Source of the DNA: Rothia halotolerans
GTDB lineage: Bacteria > Actinomycetota > Actinomycetes > Actinomycetales > Micrococcaceae
Direction of reading: 5' to 3'
DNA length: 64,000 bases
Assembly (NCBI RefSeq): GCF_004136635.1
Contig: NZ_NOIU01000001.1
Span: forward strand, 1 to 64,000
The notes under the pieces were generated by a model. That model ran no database searches and was not told where the DNA came from. It saw only the letters and a program-made list of their open reading frames with translations. This document shows, one piece after another, positions 36,011 through 45,274 of the stretch. Position 1 is the stretch's first letter, and every line of letters begins with the position of its first letter. Position numbers and translations under genes: made by a program.

Positions 36011-37915
36011 ATGTCTTCCAACACCTCCATTGTACCTGAAACCGACGAGGCTGTGGGCTCCACAGGGAGCGAGACCGCCAAGCGGGGTCACGAGGCCGGC
36101 GGCGTCCTCGACAGGGTCAAGGCTCACTTCGCCGAGCAGCAGGGCCTCGTCCCCCTCAACCAGATCATCACCTTCGTGACGAAGGCCTACCTCGCCGACC
36201 TCGACCCGGGCGATGCCCCCGGGCCCGCCGTCATCGAGGCCCAGCTGCTCACCATCGCCAACGCGGTGATCCGCGCCGAGAACGCCAAGACCGGCGACCG
36301 CGACCTCAAGCTGCCGATGGCCAAGACCCTCAACGCCTGGCAGGTCGCCCAGATCCTGATTCGGCTGCACAACGTTGTCAGGATTTCGCCTGCCGGCGAG
36401 AGCAACGTCGATCAGGAGTACGACCCCATCGCGATGTACCAGTCACGTGGCCCGGGTCGCGGAACTTACACGGCGAGCGAGGACGACATCCGGAAGAAGG
36501 CCCGGGGCTACAACGCCCAGCTCATCCTCCGCGACTTCAACGAGGTCCTCGCCGTCCTCAAGGAGGACTGTAGGCGGACGACGACCTGCCAGCACCGCGA
36601 CCTCATCGCCGTCGGGAACGGCATCTTCCACTACGGCACCGAGCCGCTCGACATCGCCATCGGCGGCAAGGAGTTCCACTTCGAGCCCAAGTCGCTCCAC
36701 CCCTTCGACCCGGCGCTGGTCTTCCTCGTGAAGAGCAAGGTCGATTACCGTGACGACGCCGCTCCCGTCTTCATCGAGAATCCTGACGGCACGGTCTGGG
36801 ACCTCGAGTCCTGGGTGGCCGAGCTCTCCGACGACGAGGGCGTCCCTGAACTGCTCTGGGAGATCGCGGGAGCGATCATCCGTCCGCATGTGAGCTGGAA
36901 CAAGTCCGCCTGGTTCTACTCGGAGCGGGGCAACAACGGCAAGGGCACGGCTTGCAGCCTCCTGCGCAATCTCGTCGGCGCTGGATCCCACACCTCGATC
37001 CCGCTGTCCGACTTCGGCAAGAACTTCGCTCTCGAGCCTCTCATCAAGTCGACGGCGATCATCGTCGACGAGAACGACGTCGGAGAGTACATCGATAAGG
37101 CCGCGAATCTCAAGGCCGTCGTCACCGGCGACGTCATCCAGATCGACCGCAAGTATCGGATGCCGCTCGCGTATCGCTTCGAGGGCTTCATGGTCCAGTG
37201 CCTCAACGGATTTCCGCGGGTCAAGGACAAGTCCGAGTCGTTCTACCGCCGGCAGCTCTTCGTCCCGTTCTCGAAATGGTTCGGCGGCGAGGCCGAGCGC
37301 CGCTACATCAAGGACGACTACCTCAAGCGGCCCGAGGTCCTCGAGTACGCCCTCTGGTACGTCCTCCACAAGGCGGGCGGCGGCGCGTACTACGAGCTGT
37401 CCGAGCCGGAGGCGACCGAGATCGTCCTCGCCGAGTACAAGGAGGCCAACGATCCCGTCCGCGCCTTCTGGGGGGAGTTCCGGGAGCGCCTCGCCTGGGA
37501 CCTCGTGCCGTTCACCTTCGCCTACGACCTTTACAAGGCCTGGTTCGCCGACGTGTCGCCCACGGGCTCGCCCGTGGGCAGGCAGCAGTTCATCGCCGAC
37601 CTCATCGAGATCGTGCGCGCCGATCCCGAGTGGCACTTCCCGGGTAAGGACAAGACGGGCAAGGTCAAGGAGACCCGTATCGGCAGGCACATGAACGCCA
37701 CCGAGCCGCTCATCGCCGAGTACGACCTCAAGGCCTGGAAGCGGTCGGTGAGGGACAAGTACCGCGGCATCCTCCGCTCGACACCGCGGTCGAACACCGC
37801 TGTCGCGCAGGCGACCGACGCGCCCAGCGCGCCGCCGACCGCGGCCGCTGGCATCAAGTATCGCGGCGACGACGACATCGATGCTCCAGCCGACAACGAC
37901 GCGCCGACCACCTGA
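36011..37915 (+). CDS. Phage/plasmid primase-helicase, P4/D5 type
   Basis: 634 residues. The central and C-terminal part is an SF3-type helicase: Walker A SERGNNGKGTACSLLRNLVG near residue 306, a Walker B region AIIVDENDVGEY near 350, and the D5-type stretch FEGFMVQCLNGFPRVKDKSE before an arginine-rich sensor. The N-terminal 280 residues include an acidic D5_N-like region (LILRDFNEVLAVLKEDCRRT). The C-terminal tail is a low-complexity linker. It should start replication of the element, and the octamer array at 33.9-34.3 kb is the obvious candidate target. The ATG at 36011 gives the clean N-terminus. Confidence 0.88.
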   Translation: MSSNTSIVPETDEAVGSTGSETAKRGHEAGGVLDRVKAHFAEQQGLVPLNQIITFVTKAYLADLDPGDAPGPAVIEAQLLTIANAVIRAENAKTGDRDLKLPMAKTLNAWQVAQILIRLHNVVRISPAGESNVDQEYDPIAMYQSRGPGRGTYTASEDDIRKKARGYNAQLILRDFNEVLAVLKEDCRRTTTCQHRDLIAVGNGIFHYGTEPLDIAIGGKEFHFEPKSLHPFDPALVFLVKSKVDYRDDAAPVFIENPDGTVWDLESWVAELSDDEGVPELLWEIAGAIIRPHVSWNKSAWFYSERGNNGKGTACSLLRNLVGAGSHTSIPLSDFGKNFALEPLIKSTAIIVDENDVGEYIDKAANLKAVVTGDVIQIDRKYRMPLAYRFEGFMVQCLNGFPRVKDKSESFYRRQLFVPFSKWFGGEAERRYIKDDYLKRPEVLEYALWYVLHKAGGGAYYELSEPEATEIVLAEYKEANDPVRAFWGEFRERLAWDLVPFTFAYDLYKAWFADVSPTGSPVGRQQFIADLIEIVRADPEWHFPGKDKTGKVKETRIGRHMNATEPLIAEYDLKAWKRSVRDKYRGILRSTPRSNTAVAQATDAPSAPPTAAAGIKYRGDDDIDAPADNDAPTT

Positions 37916-37947
37916 CCACCGACGTCCCACCCGAGAAAGGCCCACCC

Positions 37948-38148
37948 ATGACCAAGAAGACCCGTCGGCCCCTGTCGAGGAAGGCTTTCGAGCGCGAGCT
38001 GGCCAAGGCCGTCGATGGCGACCCGAGCGCCGATCCGGAGGTCCGGGCGTTCGTTGACGAGATGACCAAGCGCCTCGGCGTCGTCGTCGCTGTGAACCAC
38101 CCGCGGGGCGTCGAGGTCTTGCGCAAGCGCGGAGGAGCTGACCGATGA
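37948..38148 (+). CDS. Small hypothetical element protein
   Basis: 66 residues, basic start (MTKKTRRPLSRKAFERELAK) and an acidic middle. GAAAGG lies before the ATG. It overlaps a possible start of the next gene. No family recognised. Confidence 0.6.
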   Translation: MTKKTRRPLSRKAFERELAKAVDGDPSADPEVRAFVDEMTKRLGVVVAVNHPRGVEVLRKRGGADR

Positions 38149-38195
38149 CCACCATCCCCGATCAGACCCACCCCACCACAGAGAAGGAGAACTCC

Positions 38196-38417
38196 ATGTC
38201 CACGAACCCCAGCCTCATCGTCAGCACCTCTGGCGACGTCCAGTCGCTGGCGACCAGGCGCTATCTCGACGCCGCGCGCGTGCCGTACGCCACGGTCACC
38301 GCCGAGTCTCTGTCGGTCCTCTTCACCGACAGGGAGGGCAGCCTCCACCAGTGGGCCGGGCACCGCGCTGATCGCCTCGCAGCGGCCGTCGCCGACTTCA
38401 AGGCGGCGGCAGCATGA
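38196..38417 (+). CDS. NrdH-redoxin-like protein without active-site cysteines
   Basis: 73 residues following the NrdH/glutaredoxin pattern: the active-site segment is SGDVQSLATRRYLDAARVPY, where NrdH has CxxC-x-ATKRxLDxAGxxY, and the end has HQWAGHRADRLAAAVADF like the NrdH WSGFRPD motif. Both catalytic cysteines are replaced (Asp and Ser), so thiol redox activity is impossible by the usual route. AAGGAG before the ATG at 38196 favours this start over the ATG at 38145. A second protein of this kind is at 51654. Confidence 0.72.
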   Translation: MSTNPSLIVSTSGDVQSLATRRYLDAARVPYATVTAESLSVLFTDREGSLHQWAGHRADRLAAAVADFKAAAA

Positions 38418-38893
38418 GCATCGACGTCGACCACCGCGCTCGGGCTCTCAGGGCCTGGGCGCGGGGCCTGCTGCCCCTCGAGGCGGCGGTCGAGCTGCTC
38501 ATCACCGCCCTCGACGGTCGGCTCCTCGACGGCCCATGGATCCGCAAGGACGAGCAGGGCCGCGTCTGGTTCGACCCGGACGTCGCCGCGGCCGAGGACG
38601 GCCATCTGTCCGGCGGGGAGCGCCGCATCCTGGCCGTCGCGACGAGCCTCGCCGGCGAAGAGCACCCGGTCGATCTTGGTGACGCCATCACCGGTCTCGA
38701 CCATGACGAGCTGCGGCTCGTGCTCTGGGCCGCGGCGCATGCGGGCGGCCTTGAGCCTGACCCCCGCCCCAAGCCCCCGGTCTTCGCGCGAGCGCATGCG
38801 AAGCGCCGGCGTGCGCACCAGCCGCCCGACGCCGACGCCACCTCCGCTCCCGCTCCGGGCGGCGACGAGAACCACACCGACGAGGAGAACTGA
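38414..38893 (+). CDS. Hypothetical element protein
   Basis: 159 residues. Residues 1-110 are a compact alpha-rich part (RALRAWARGLLPLEAAVELL; HLSGGERRILAVATSLAGEE), followed by a low-complexity Ala/Pro/Asp tail. ATGA overlap with the NrdH-like gene. It resembles plasmid-borne actinobacterial proteins of unknown role. Confidence 0.65.
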   Translation: MSIDVDHRARALRAWARGLLPLEAAVELLITALDGRLLDGPWIRKDEQGRVWFDPDVAAAEDGHLSGGERRILAVATSLAGEEHPVDLGDAITGLDHDELRLVLWAAAHAGGLEPDPRPKPPVFARAHAKRRRAHQPPDADATSAPAPGGDENHTDEEN

Positions 38894-38894
38894 C

Positions 38895-39119
38895 ATGAGC
38901 GACGACACCACGAACGACCAGCGCCCGGCGGTCCATCAAGCCGTCAACGGCGGCGTGCGCATCCACTGGCCGAAGCTCGAGTACGAGCGGGCCGACGTCT
39001 TCGTGTTCCCCGACGGATCCATCGAGATCAACCCGCTCGCAAACGTCTACGACCGTCCCCGGATCCGCATCGACGGCGCAGGGTCGATCGAGGTCATCGA
39101 GCACCCGACCGGCGACTGA
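38895..39119 (+). CDS. Hypothetical element protein
   Basis: 74 residues (HWPKLEYERADVFVFPDGSI and IRIDGAGSIEVIEHPTGD), a small beta-rich fold. It begins one base after the previous stop (TGACATG). Function unknown. Just after its stop the DNA continues as a possible frameshifted tail (39120-39234). Confidence 0.6.
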   Translation: MSDDTTNDQRPAVHQAVNGGVRIHWPKLEYERADVFVFPDGSIEINPLANVYDRPRIRIDGAGSIEVIEHPTGD

Positions 39120-39234
39120 CGACCTGGGCACCCCGTCTTCCGCTGCCGCTCCCGACGGGGCCGGTGCCACCTCCGCTACCGCTCCGGAGGGCACCGACGA
39201 GAACGACGAAGGCGGTGATCCTGTCAGCAACTGA
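39120..39234 (+). pseudogene. Frameshifted tail sequence after the 38895 gene
   Basis: In another frame this reads ...DLGTPSSAAAPDGAGATSA, then TAPEGTDENDEGGDPVSN and TGA at 39232. It is clearly related, in DNA and protein, to the tail of the gene at 38414 (ATSAPAPGGDENHTDEEN). Removing one base at the TGA of the 38895 gene would fuse them. Either a lost C-terminus or a duplicated tail fragment. Confidence 0.45.
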
Positions 39235-39310
39235 ACTTTCACATTCAACGCACATTCGAATCGCCGAGAATTGAAGAACGAAAACACCTGATCAGACGGA
39301 GGAAAAGACG

Positions 39311-39817
39311 ATGTCATTCAAGACGAAGAAGCAGCGCCAGGACGAGAAGATCGAGGAGCTGCGCCGCGAGCTCGCCGCGCGCGAGGCCAAGCAGAAGGCC
39401 GAGGCCGAGGCCGAGGAGCGGCGCATCGAGCAGGCCAAGGAGCACGCGGGAGACAACCACACCCGGCTCGTCCTGGAGCTCTACGATCTCCTCGGCGTCG
39501 AGCCCGAGCACCCGAACGTCCGCGTGGTCAAGGGCAAGAGCATGTCGGTGGCCGTGGACAAGAGGGAGGACGTGAGGTCCGTGCGCCTCTTCGAGATGGT
39601 CGAGGCCCTCGTCGAGGCAGTCGACCCGTCCGTGATCGAGGAGCTCCAGCGCAAGGACGACGAGGGTCGCGAGGAACGCCGCGAGGAGCGCTCGGAGGCG
39701 AGGAAGGCATCGGCGAAGAGCCAGCAGACCAAGGTCGAGGACAAGCCGGACGCCAGGGCGACGCCTGCTCCCGGTCCAGCACCGACGCCGCAGGAGCGTG
39801 TCGCACAGCCCGCATGA
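39311..39817 (+). CDS. Coiled-coil element protein
   Basis: 168 residues, highly charged: KKQRQDEKIEELRRELAARE is the start of a coiled coil to about residue 45, a globular part (YDLLGVEPEHPNVRVVKGKS) follows, then a long acidic/basic helical stretch and Pro-rich end. GGAGGAAAAG precedes the ATG. Function unknown; it may be structural or a replication partner. Confidence 0.7.
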   Translation: MSFKTKKQRQDEKIEELRRELAAREAKQKAEAEAEERRIEQAKEHAGDNHTRLVLELYDLLGVEPEHPNVRVVKGKSMSVAVDKREDVRSVRLFEMVEALVEAVDPSVIEELQRKDDEGREERREERSEARKASAKSQQTKVEDKPDARATPAPGPAPTPQERVAQPA

Positions 39818-39851
39818 GGCAGCACGCTCGGCTCGCCCGAGCCGCCAACGA

Positions 39852-39885
39852 AAGCCCCGGATCACCGCGAAGGTGACCGGGGCTT
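39852..39885 (+). terminator. Hairpin terminator after the coiled-coil gene
   Basis: AAGCCCCGGATCACC (39852-39866) pairs with GGTGACCGGGGCTT (39872-39885), one bulged A, loop GCGAA, followed by CGTCGTGT. Confidence 0.8.
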
Positions 39886-39904
39886 CGTCGTGTAGCCAGC
39901 ACCT

Positions 39905-40000
39905 CCGGACATGTCCGGGCTGATCGAGGGCTCACGTGCGCCACAACGAGACCATTCATGGGTCGCCGGAATGATCGGGCCTGATCGCGGACATGTCCGG
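39905..40000. repeat. Two CCGGACATGTCCGG-type palindromes
   Basis: CCGGACATGTCCGG at 39905-39918 is a perfect 14-bp palindrome; CGGACATGTCCG at 39988-39999 repeats its core. CCGGACAT occurs again at 40711, just ahead of the mobilisation genes. They look like sites for one binding protein. Confidence 0.65.
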
Positions 40001-40179
40001 TCTCGAAGCAGTCACAGCCCAGCCGTCGATGAGCCCTCGGTCAGACCACTCATCGGGGCATGGTCATGCACGGTCTTGACGAGGGCTCGTCGATGTCGAC
40101 CCGTGGTCGCCTATGGGTCCGAATGGAGACGTCCGTGACGCCGCCGGTCTGCGCTCCGCTCCGACCTGGCATATCGACC

Positions 40180-40221
40180 GCAGCGGAGCGCAGGGAGCAG
40201 CGGAGCGCAGGGAGCAGCGGA
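40180..40221. repeat. 17-bp tandem repeat
   Basis: GCAGCGGAGCGCAGGGA occurs at 40180-40196 and 40197-40213 with eight bases of a third copy. GCGCTCCGCT at 40151-40160 is complementary to part of the unit, so arms could fold. Confidence 0.75.
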
Positions 40222-40704
40222 TGACGAGCAGGAGCCGCATCGTCGTCGTTCGGCCCGCGCCTGCGCGGGTCTTCTCGCGGGGGTGGGGAGCCGAAGGCGA
40301 CCAGGGGGCGAAGCCCCCTACCTCCGAGGGCCGAGCGGAGCGAGGACCGAGGCAGGCCGACTCTCGGTTCGCGCGCAGCGCGGGGGCCCGAAGGGCCGAT
40401 GACCGGTTAACCAGAGAGTCTGCCTGCCACTGGGTCCAGGTCAACACCAAGGTGGGGTGGAATGCCCATCTGGATGAAGCCCCTTGCTGATGCAGCTTCC
40501 ATTGTGGACCTTGAGCATTTCACTTCTGGATGCTCATGGAGTTCTCTGCTCCACAGCCTGCTGTGTGCTTGAACCCTGGTGTGCAGGATGAGACAATTGA
40601 GGCAATGGAAGGCCAGGATGGCTGACCAGTACCGCGGCCGACAGGCCGAGACTCTCCGAGGGCGGACAGCGGGACCGCGCGGGGCCGGACCGTCGTAGGA
40701 CGGG

Positions 40705-40742
40705 CAGTAGCCGGACATTCGTAGCTACTGTGCGAGGTCCGG
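40705..40742. promoter_or_regulatory. Nested inverted repeats before the mobilisation operon
   Basis: CAGTAGC (40705-40711) with GCTACTG (40724-40730), and CCGGAC (40711-40716) with GTCCGG (40737-40742), the second ending five bases before the accessory-protein ATG. This is a candidate operator or part of oriT. Confidence 0.45.
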
Positions 40743-40746
40743 CGTC

Positions 40747-41241
40747 ATGGCACCCAAGAAGAGCAAGCGCACCGTCGTCGGCGCGTCCTTCCACGACGAC
40801 ATCGCCGACCTCGACCGTCAGCGAGCGAAGCTGGGTCTGTCTCGAGGCGAGGCGCTCAAGCTCATCTGGGAACGCTTCGGCGACGAAGCCGTCGACGCCG
40901 CGCAGCAGAGCAAGGCGCGGATCGCAGCGATCGAAGAAGAGATCGCTCCGCTCGTCGAGGCCCTCGACCGTGCGACCGCCGCATGGCGGGAGCGAGCGCA
41001 CCAGCGCCAGATGATCGGCGGGCTCCTCAACCAGGTCTCCCGCTTCGCCAACGTCCAGCGCCTGCGTCTGCGCGAGGGCGAGGTCGCCGCCGAGGATCTG
41101 CACGACGAGCTCCACGATCTCATCTACGCGGTGCGCGGCATCGAGCGCCGCCTCGACGTGCAAGCTTCCATCGAGCTGACCGACGACCAGGTACTGGCCG
41201 ATGCCCGCGCCCTCATCGAGCGGATGCGGGCCGGAACATGA
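40747..41241 (+). CDS. Relaxosome accessory protein (MobC-like position)
   Basis: 164 residues. The start MAPKKSKRTVVGASFHDDIA followed by LDRQRAKLGLSRGEALKLIW resembles a ribbon-helix-helix DNA-binding domain; residues 60-164 are helical with a coiled-coil tendency. It overlaps the relaxase gene by four bases, the standard place for a protein that binds oriT and loads the relaxase. Assignment rests mostly on context. Confidence 0.65.
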   Translation: MAPKKSKRTVVGASFHDDIADLDRQRAKLGLSRGEALKLIWERFGDEAVDAAQQSKARIAAIEEEIAPLVEALDRATAAWRERAHQRQMIGGLLNQVSRFANVQRLRLREGEVAAEDLHDELHDLIYAVRGIERRLDVQASIELTDDQVLADARALIERMRAGT

Positions 41242-44200
41242 GCGATGTCACCCGCGGCAGCATCGTCGCTAAGGTCCTCACCGGTCGGACGGCCGCGCCG
41301 CTCCAGCGCTACCGGGACAAGCTCGAGGAGGGCCAGGAGGCCCCGCTGTTCACGGCGACCCGGCACTGCTCGCACGACGCAGAGGCTCAGATCCTTCAGT
41401 GGAAGGCCGTCCGCGAGGAGCATGGCACCCAGGGCGCGACGCGCAAGGTCAACGACAGCTACGAAGCCGTCGATCCGGAGACCGGCATCCACGCCAACGG
41501 TCAGCGGGGAACGCACGTTCGGTACCACGACGGCAAGCAGTGGAGGAAGCGGCCGGTTCGCGCCGACGAGACCCCGACCCATCTGCTCGTCAAGGCGGAC
41601 GACCTCGTCAGGTACGAGAAGGAGTCCGAGGCGACCCACACGATCTACTCGGCCGGCCGCGACCTCGTCAATCCCGACAGCGTCGAGGACTGCGCCCGAT
41701 TCTTCCTCGCCGTCAAGGCGATGCGCGACGAGAAGTACCCGGGCATCCAGGAGTCGATGTGGCTGGAGAGGAACGGTGAGTCGGGCAACGTCCACGTCCA
41801 CGTCGCCAGCAACTCGACGATCTACGCCGACTTCGAGCTCGACGGCGTGCAGTACAAGGCCGGCCACAAGATGGCCGGTGATCTGCTCCGCGTGCACGCG
41901 GTCCGCGCCGCGTTCGAGCAGTTCCTCGACGCGCATCAGGAATACGGCTTCGAGCAGAGCTTCGCCCGCGTCGGGACGAAGGAGTACGCCGAAGCCCAGC
42001 ACCGCGACGGCCAGCACTCGTACTGGGAAGCGAAGCGGGCCGGCAAGGAGAGCCAGCAGGACCGGATCCGCCGAGCGATCTACGAGGCGCTGCTGACCGA
42101 CAGTGTCCACGACCGCGACTCGTTCGTCGCCGAGATGCACAAGCGCGGCGTCGCCGTCCGCGAGACCGGCCTGCGCCGCGGCGTGGCCGGCAGGAACCAC
42201 GACTACAACTACCGGCTGACGAGCTCGGGCCCGAAGTCCACGGGCATCAACGGCAAGACCCTCGGCGTCGAGTACAGCTACAACGCCATCGACGCGCAGC
42301 TGAGCCTCAAGGCGCTGTCCGAGGAGATCGAGGTCCCCCAGGGCAAGCAGAAGATCGGCGACCGCCGGCTCTTGCCGTTCGAGGGCAAGCCTTGGTCGGA
42401 GGAGACGCAGCGCGACTACGAGAAGCTCGTCGCCGACATCAAGGACCTCGTCGAGGACGAGCAGGAGAAGGCCGCCGCCGAGATCGTCGAGAAGGGCCCG
42501 CTGACCTTGGGCCGGTCCGTCGTCCGCGAGCTCGAGTCCCGCCGCTCGGCGTGGTCGACCAGAGATCTCATGCGGGCGCTCGACCGCCGCATCGCGCCGC
42601 TGCGCGAGACCGGTCACGCCGACCTCGACGAGATGCGCGAGGACGCGATCGCCGCGGCCCAGGAACGTCTCGTCTCCGTACTCGGGCGCAAGGTCATCAG
42701 CGACGGCACCGAGCACGTCCGGCACTGGACGACCCAGGAGGTCATCGACCAGGAGCAGGCCATCGAGGAGAGCCTCGCGCGCCGCAGCCGCCACCAGGGC
42801 GTCGACGGAGAGGTCAAGGTCGACCGGGGCACGTTCACGCTCGCCGACGGCCAGGCCAGGGCCGCGCGGATGCTCACCGGCACGCACAGGGTCGCCGCCA
42901 TCGAAGGGGCCGCAGGCTCGGGAAAGACCTCGACCCTGGAGGCGGCCAACGAGCAGCTGATGAAGACCGGTCGGCGCATGGTCGTGGTGTCCCCGACGAA
43001 GAAGGGCGCGATCGAGGCCGGCGAGGCCATCGACGCCGAGGGCAACTCGGTCCACAGCATGCTCTATCGCGCCGGCGCGTTCATGGACCCGGAGAACGGC
43101 AACGCATGGGTGCTGCCCGATCAGTGGAAGGAACAGCCGCCGCAGTGGCGCATGGACGAGAACACCGTCCTCGTCGTGGACGAGGTCGGCATGCTCGACA
43201 AGGCCACCGCCGCCGTCCTGCACAAGTACGTCGACGACATGAATGTCGGCACCTACGCCGTCATGGGCGACTCGAAGCAGCTGGCCGCCGTCGGTCGCAG
43301 CGGCTACCTCGCTCGGGCCGCCGAGCTCAGCGACCAGCACGTCGTCCTCGAGGAGCTTCAGCGCTTCCGCACGGCCGAAGGAACCCTCGACGAGGAGTAC
43401 GCGGCTGCCACGCTCAAGCAGCGCCTGCGCCAGAGGCCGGACGCCTTCGTCGATCTCCTCAAGCGCCGCGACCAGCTCGTCACCGACGGCCGCGAGGCGA
43501 TCATCGACGGCGTCGCCCAGACGGTCGTCGAGGAGCTCGCCGCCGGTCAGGACTCCCTGGCCATCTCCGCGACCAACGCGCTCAACCAGGAGATCAACCA
43601 CAGGATCCTCGATCGCCTCATCGAGCGCGGCGACATCGACGTCAGCCGCACCGTGACCGGACGCGACGGCGACCGCATCGCCGTGGGCGCGAAGGTGGCG
43701 ACCCGGAAGAACAACAGTGACTTCGACGTCGCCAACCGCGAGACCTGGACGGTCAAGGAGATCCGGGACAACGGAGGCATCGTCGTCGAGAACGACAAGG
43801 GCAAGGGCCGGGAGCTCTCGGCAGCTTACGTCCGCGAGGACGTCCAGCTCGCCTGGGCACTGACCGGCCACGGCGCGCAGGGCATGACCGTCGACCGGGC
43901 GCACCTCGTCCTCACCGACCGCACCGATGCCGCCGGCCTGTACGTCTCGCTCACACGTGGTCGGCACGCCAACACCGTCCACGCCGTCGCCGACGACGAG
44001 CAGGACGCGCGGAGGCAGTTCCGGGCCGCGACGCGGCGGGAGAACGCCGACGCCGGCCTCCACGTCCTCGGCGAGCAGGCCGAGGAGCAGATCGCCGAGA
44101 TCGAGGCGACTCAGGCTGCCAAGGAGCAGCAGGCCGCCAGCGACCGCCGGGTGACCGAGGCGATCGAGCGGCAGGAGGCCAAGCTCAAGCAGCTCGAGAA

Positions 44201-45254
44201 CGAGACCGAGGCCTTCGACGAGCGCGTCGACCGGGACTTCGACCAGCGCTGGGCCGCTCAGGACGCTGACCGCGAGCAGTTCGAGCGCGATCGGCAGGCG
44301 TTCCTCGCCGACCCTCCGCAGCGGTTCGCCGGGCTGACCGAGGACGAGCTGGCGCGGCTCGTCGCCGAGAAGGTCATCGTCAAGGACGACCGTCGCAGCG
44401 GCTACCTCGAGACCATGCGCAGCGATGATCTCGCCGCGATGCGTCGAGAGCACGGGTACACCGACGAGGAGGCGAACTACCTCGCGGTGAAGTGGTGGTC
44501 GCTGGGCCGCCCTGAGACCGTGCAGGAGCGCGAAGCCATCGCTGCGCGAGCCGAGTCCTCGCAGGCGGTCGAGGCCACTGCCACCTCTCAAGACTCGACA
44601 CGCGACGTTGCTATGCCGACGACGACGCCGCGCATCGACGAACGCGAGGAGCAGCAGTCCCCGACGACGACGTTCACGTCCCGCCTGCGCGGCATCGAGG
44701 TGAAGTCGCCGCGGACCAGGGAACGCCTCGACATGCTCGCCCAGCTCGAGGAGGACTACCGCGGACGGATGCCCGACGCCGCCTTCGAGCAGCGCCTCGT
44801 CGAGATCGGCGGTGTCCGGAGGCAGCTGCTCGACACGCACGGGGACGCCATGTCGCCCGGGTTCCGCCGGCCGCTCGAGCAGCGGGCAGCGATGCGCGAC
44901 GACGCTCAGATGGCGTTCGACACCCGCGTGGCACATCACGAGGAGATCGAGGATCTCCAGCAGCAGAACCTGTTCGGCCAGCACGATGACCGCATCGAGG
45001 AGCTCCGGCACGAGGCCGAGTTCAACGGCGCGTGGGCGAAGGACGTCCGCGATCTGATCAAGCGGGGCGTCTACTCGCCGCGCGACTACGACGAGGACCT
45101 GCGCGCACACCGGCAGGAGACGGCGTCCCGGAGGGCAGAGCTCGTGCCGACTGCCGCTGAACAGCGAGCCGCGGAGGCGAAGGACAACCTCCGCGCCGAC
45201 CGCGAATCGGATGCCCATGCCGCGAACGACCACGACCAGGGCATGGGCCTGTGA
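41238..45254 (+). CDS. Conjugative relaxase-helicase (TraA-like)
   Basis: 1338 residues. Residues about 1-330 are a relaxase: the HxHxxxN metal motif is NVHVHVASN (His186, His188). Residues about 540-960 form a RecD/TraI-type helicase with Walker A AAGSGKT near 560, Walker B VLVVDEVGML near 648 and the C-terminal motif TGHGAQGMTVDRAHLVLTDR near 875. A charged coiled coil and linker follow to the end. It should nick oriT, stay bound to the 5' end and unwind the strand for transfer. The histidine motif looks more like MOBQ/MOBP than MOBF relaxases. Confidence 0.88.
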   Translation: MSDVTRGSIVAKVLTGRTAAPLQRYRDKLEEGQEAPLFTATRHCSHDAEAQILQWKAVREEHGTQGATRKVNDSYEAVDPETGIHANGQRGTHVRYHDGKQWRKRPVRADETPTHLLVKADDLVRYEKESEATHTIYSAGRDLVNPDSVEDCARFFLAVKAMRDEKYPGIQESMWLERNGESGNVHVHVASNSTIYADFELDGVQYKAGHKMAGDLLRVHAVRAAFEQFLDAHQEYGFEQSFARVGTKEYAEAQHRDGQHSYWEAKRAGKESQQDRIRRAIYEALLTDSVHDRDSFVAEMHKRGVAVRETGLRRGVAGRNHDYNYRLTSSGPKSTGINGKTLGVEYSYNAIDAQLSLKALSEEIEVPQGKQKIGDRRLLPFEGKPWSEETQRDYEKLVADIKDLVEDEQEKAAAEIVEKGPLTLGRSVVRELESRRSAWSTRDLMRALDRRIAPLRETGHADLDEMREDAIAAAQERLVSVLGRKVISDGTEHVRHWTTQEVIDQEQAIEESLARRSRHQGVDGEVKVDRGTFTLADGQARAARMLTGTHRVAAIEGAAGSGKTSTLEAANEQLMKTGRRMVVVSPTKKGAIEAGEAIDAEGNSVHSMLYRAGAFMDPENGNAWVLPDQWKEQPPQWRMDENTVLVVDEVGMLDKATAAVLHKYVDDMNVGTYAVMGDSKQLAAVGRSGYLARAAELSDQHVVLEELQRFRTAEGTLDEEYAAATLKQRLRQRPDAFVDLLKRRDQLVTDGREAIIDGVAQTVVEELAAGQDSLAISATNALNQEINHRILDRLIERGDIDVSRTVTGRDGDRIAVGAKVATRKNNSDFDVANRETWTVKEIRDNGGIVVENDKGKGRELSAAYVREDVQLAWALTGHGAQGMTVDRAHLVLTDRTDAAGLYVSLTRGRHANTVHAVADDEQDARRQFRAATRRENADAGLHVLGEQAEEQIAEIEATQAAKEQQAASDRRVTEAIERQEAKLKQLENETEAFDERVDRDFDQRWAAQDADREQFERDRQAFLADPPQRFAGLTEDELARLVAEKVIVKDDRRSGYLETMRSDDLAAMRREHGYTDEEANYLAVKWWSLGRPETVQEREAIAARAESSQAVEATATSQDSTRDVAMPTTTPRIDEREEQQSPTTTFTSRLRGIEVKSPRTRERLDMLAQLEEDYRGRMPDAAFEQRLVEIGGVRRQLLDTHGDAMSPGFRRPLEQRAAMRDDAQMAFDTRVAHHEEIEDLQQQNLFGQHDDRIEELRHEAEFNGAWAKDVRDLIKRGVYSPRDYDEDLRAHRQETASRRAELVPTAAEQRAAEAKDNLRADRESDAHAANDHDQGMGL

Positions 45255-45274
45255 GACGAGAGGAGGTGATGACG

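Larger units (their letters stand above)
39818..40746. other. Gene-free control region before the mobilisation genes
   Basis: 929 bases with no gene I can support. It contains a terminator (39852), two CCGGACATGTCCGG-type palindromes (39905, 39988), a 17-bp tandem repeat (40180), a lower G+C patch (about 40420-40625) and an inverted-repeat cluster just before the mobilisation genes (40705). The transfer origin would be expected here. Confidence 0.6.

Noticed and set aside
41124-45233. A 1369-codon open frame antisense to the relaxase gene
   Set aside because: Low-complexity Leu/Val/Gly/Asp/Arg composition typical of the mirror frame of a high-G+C gene; the plus strand has clear relaxase and helicase motifs.
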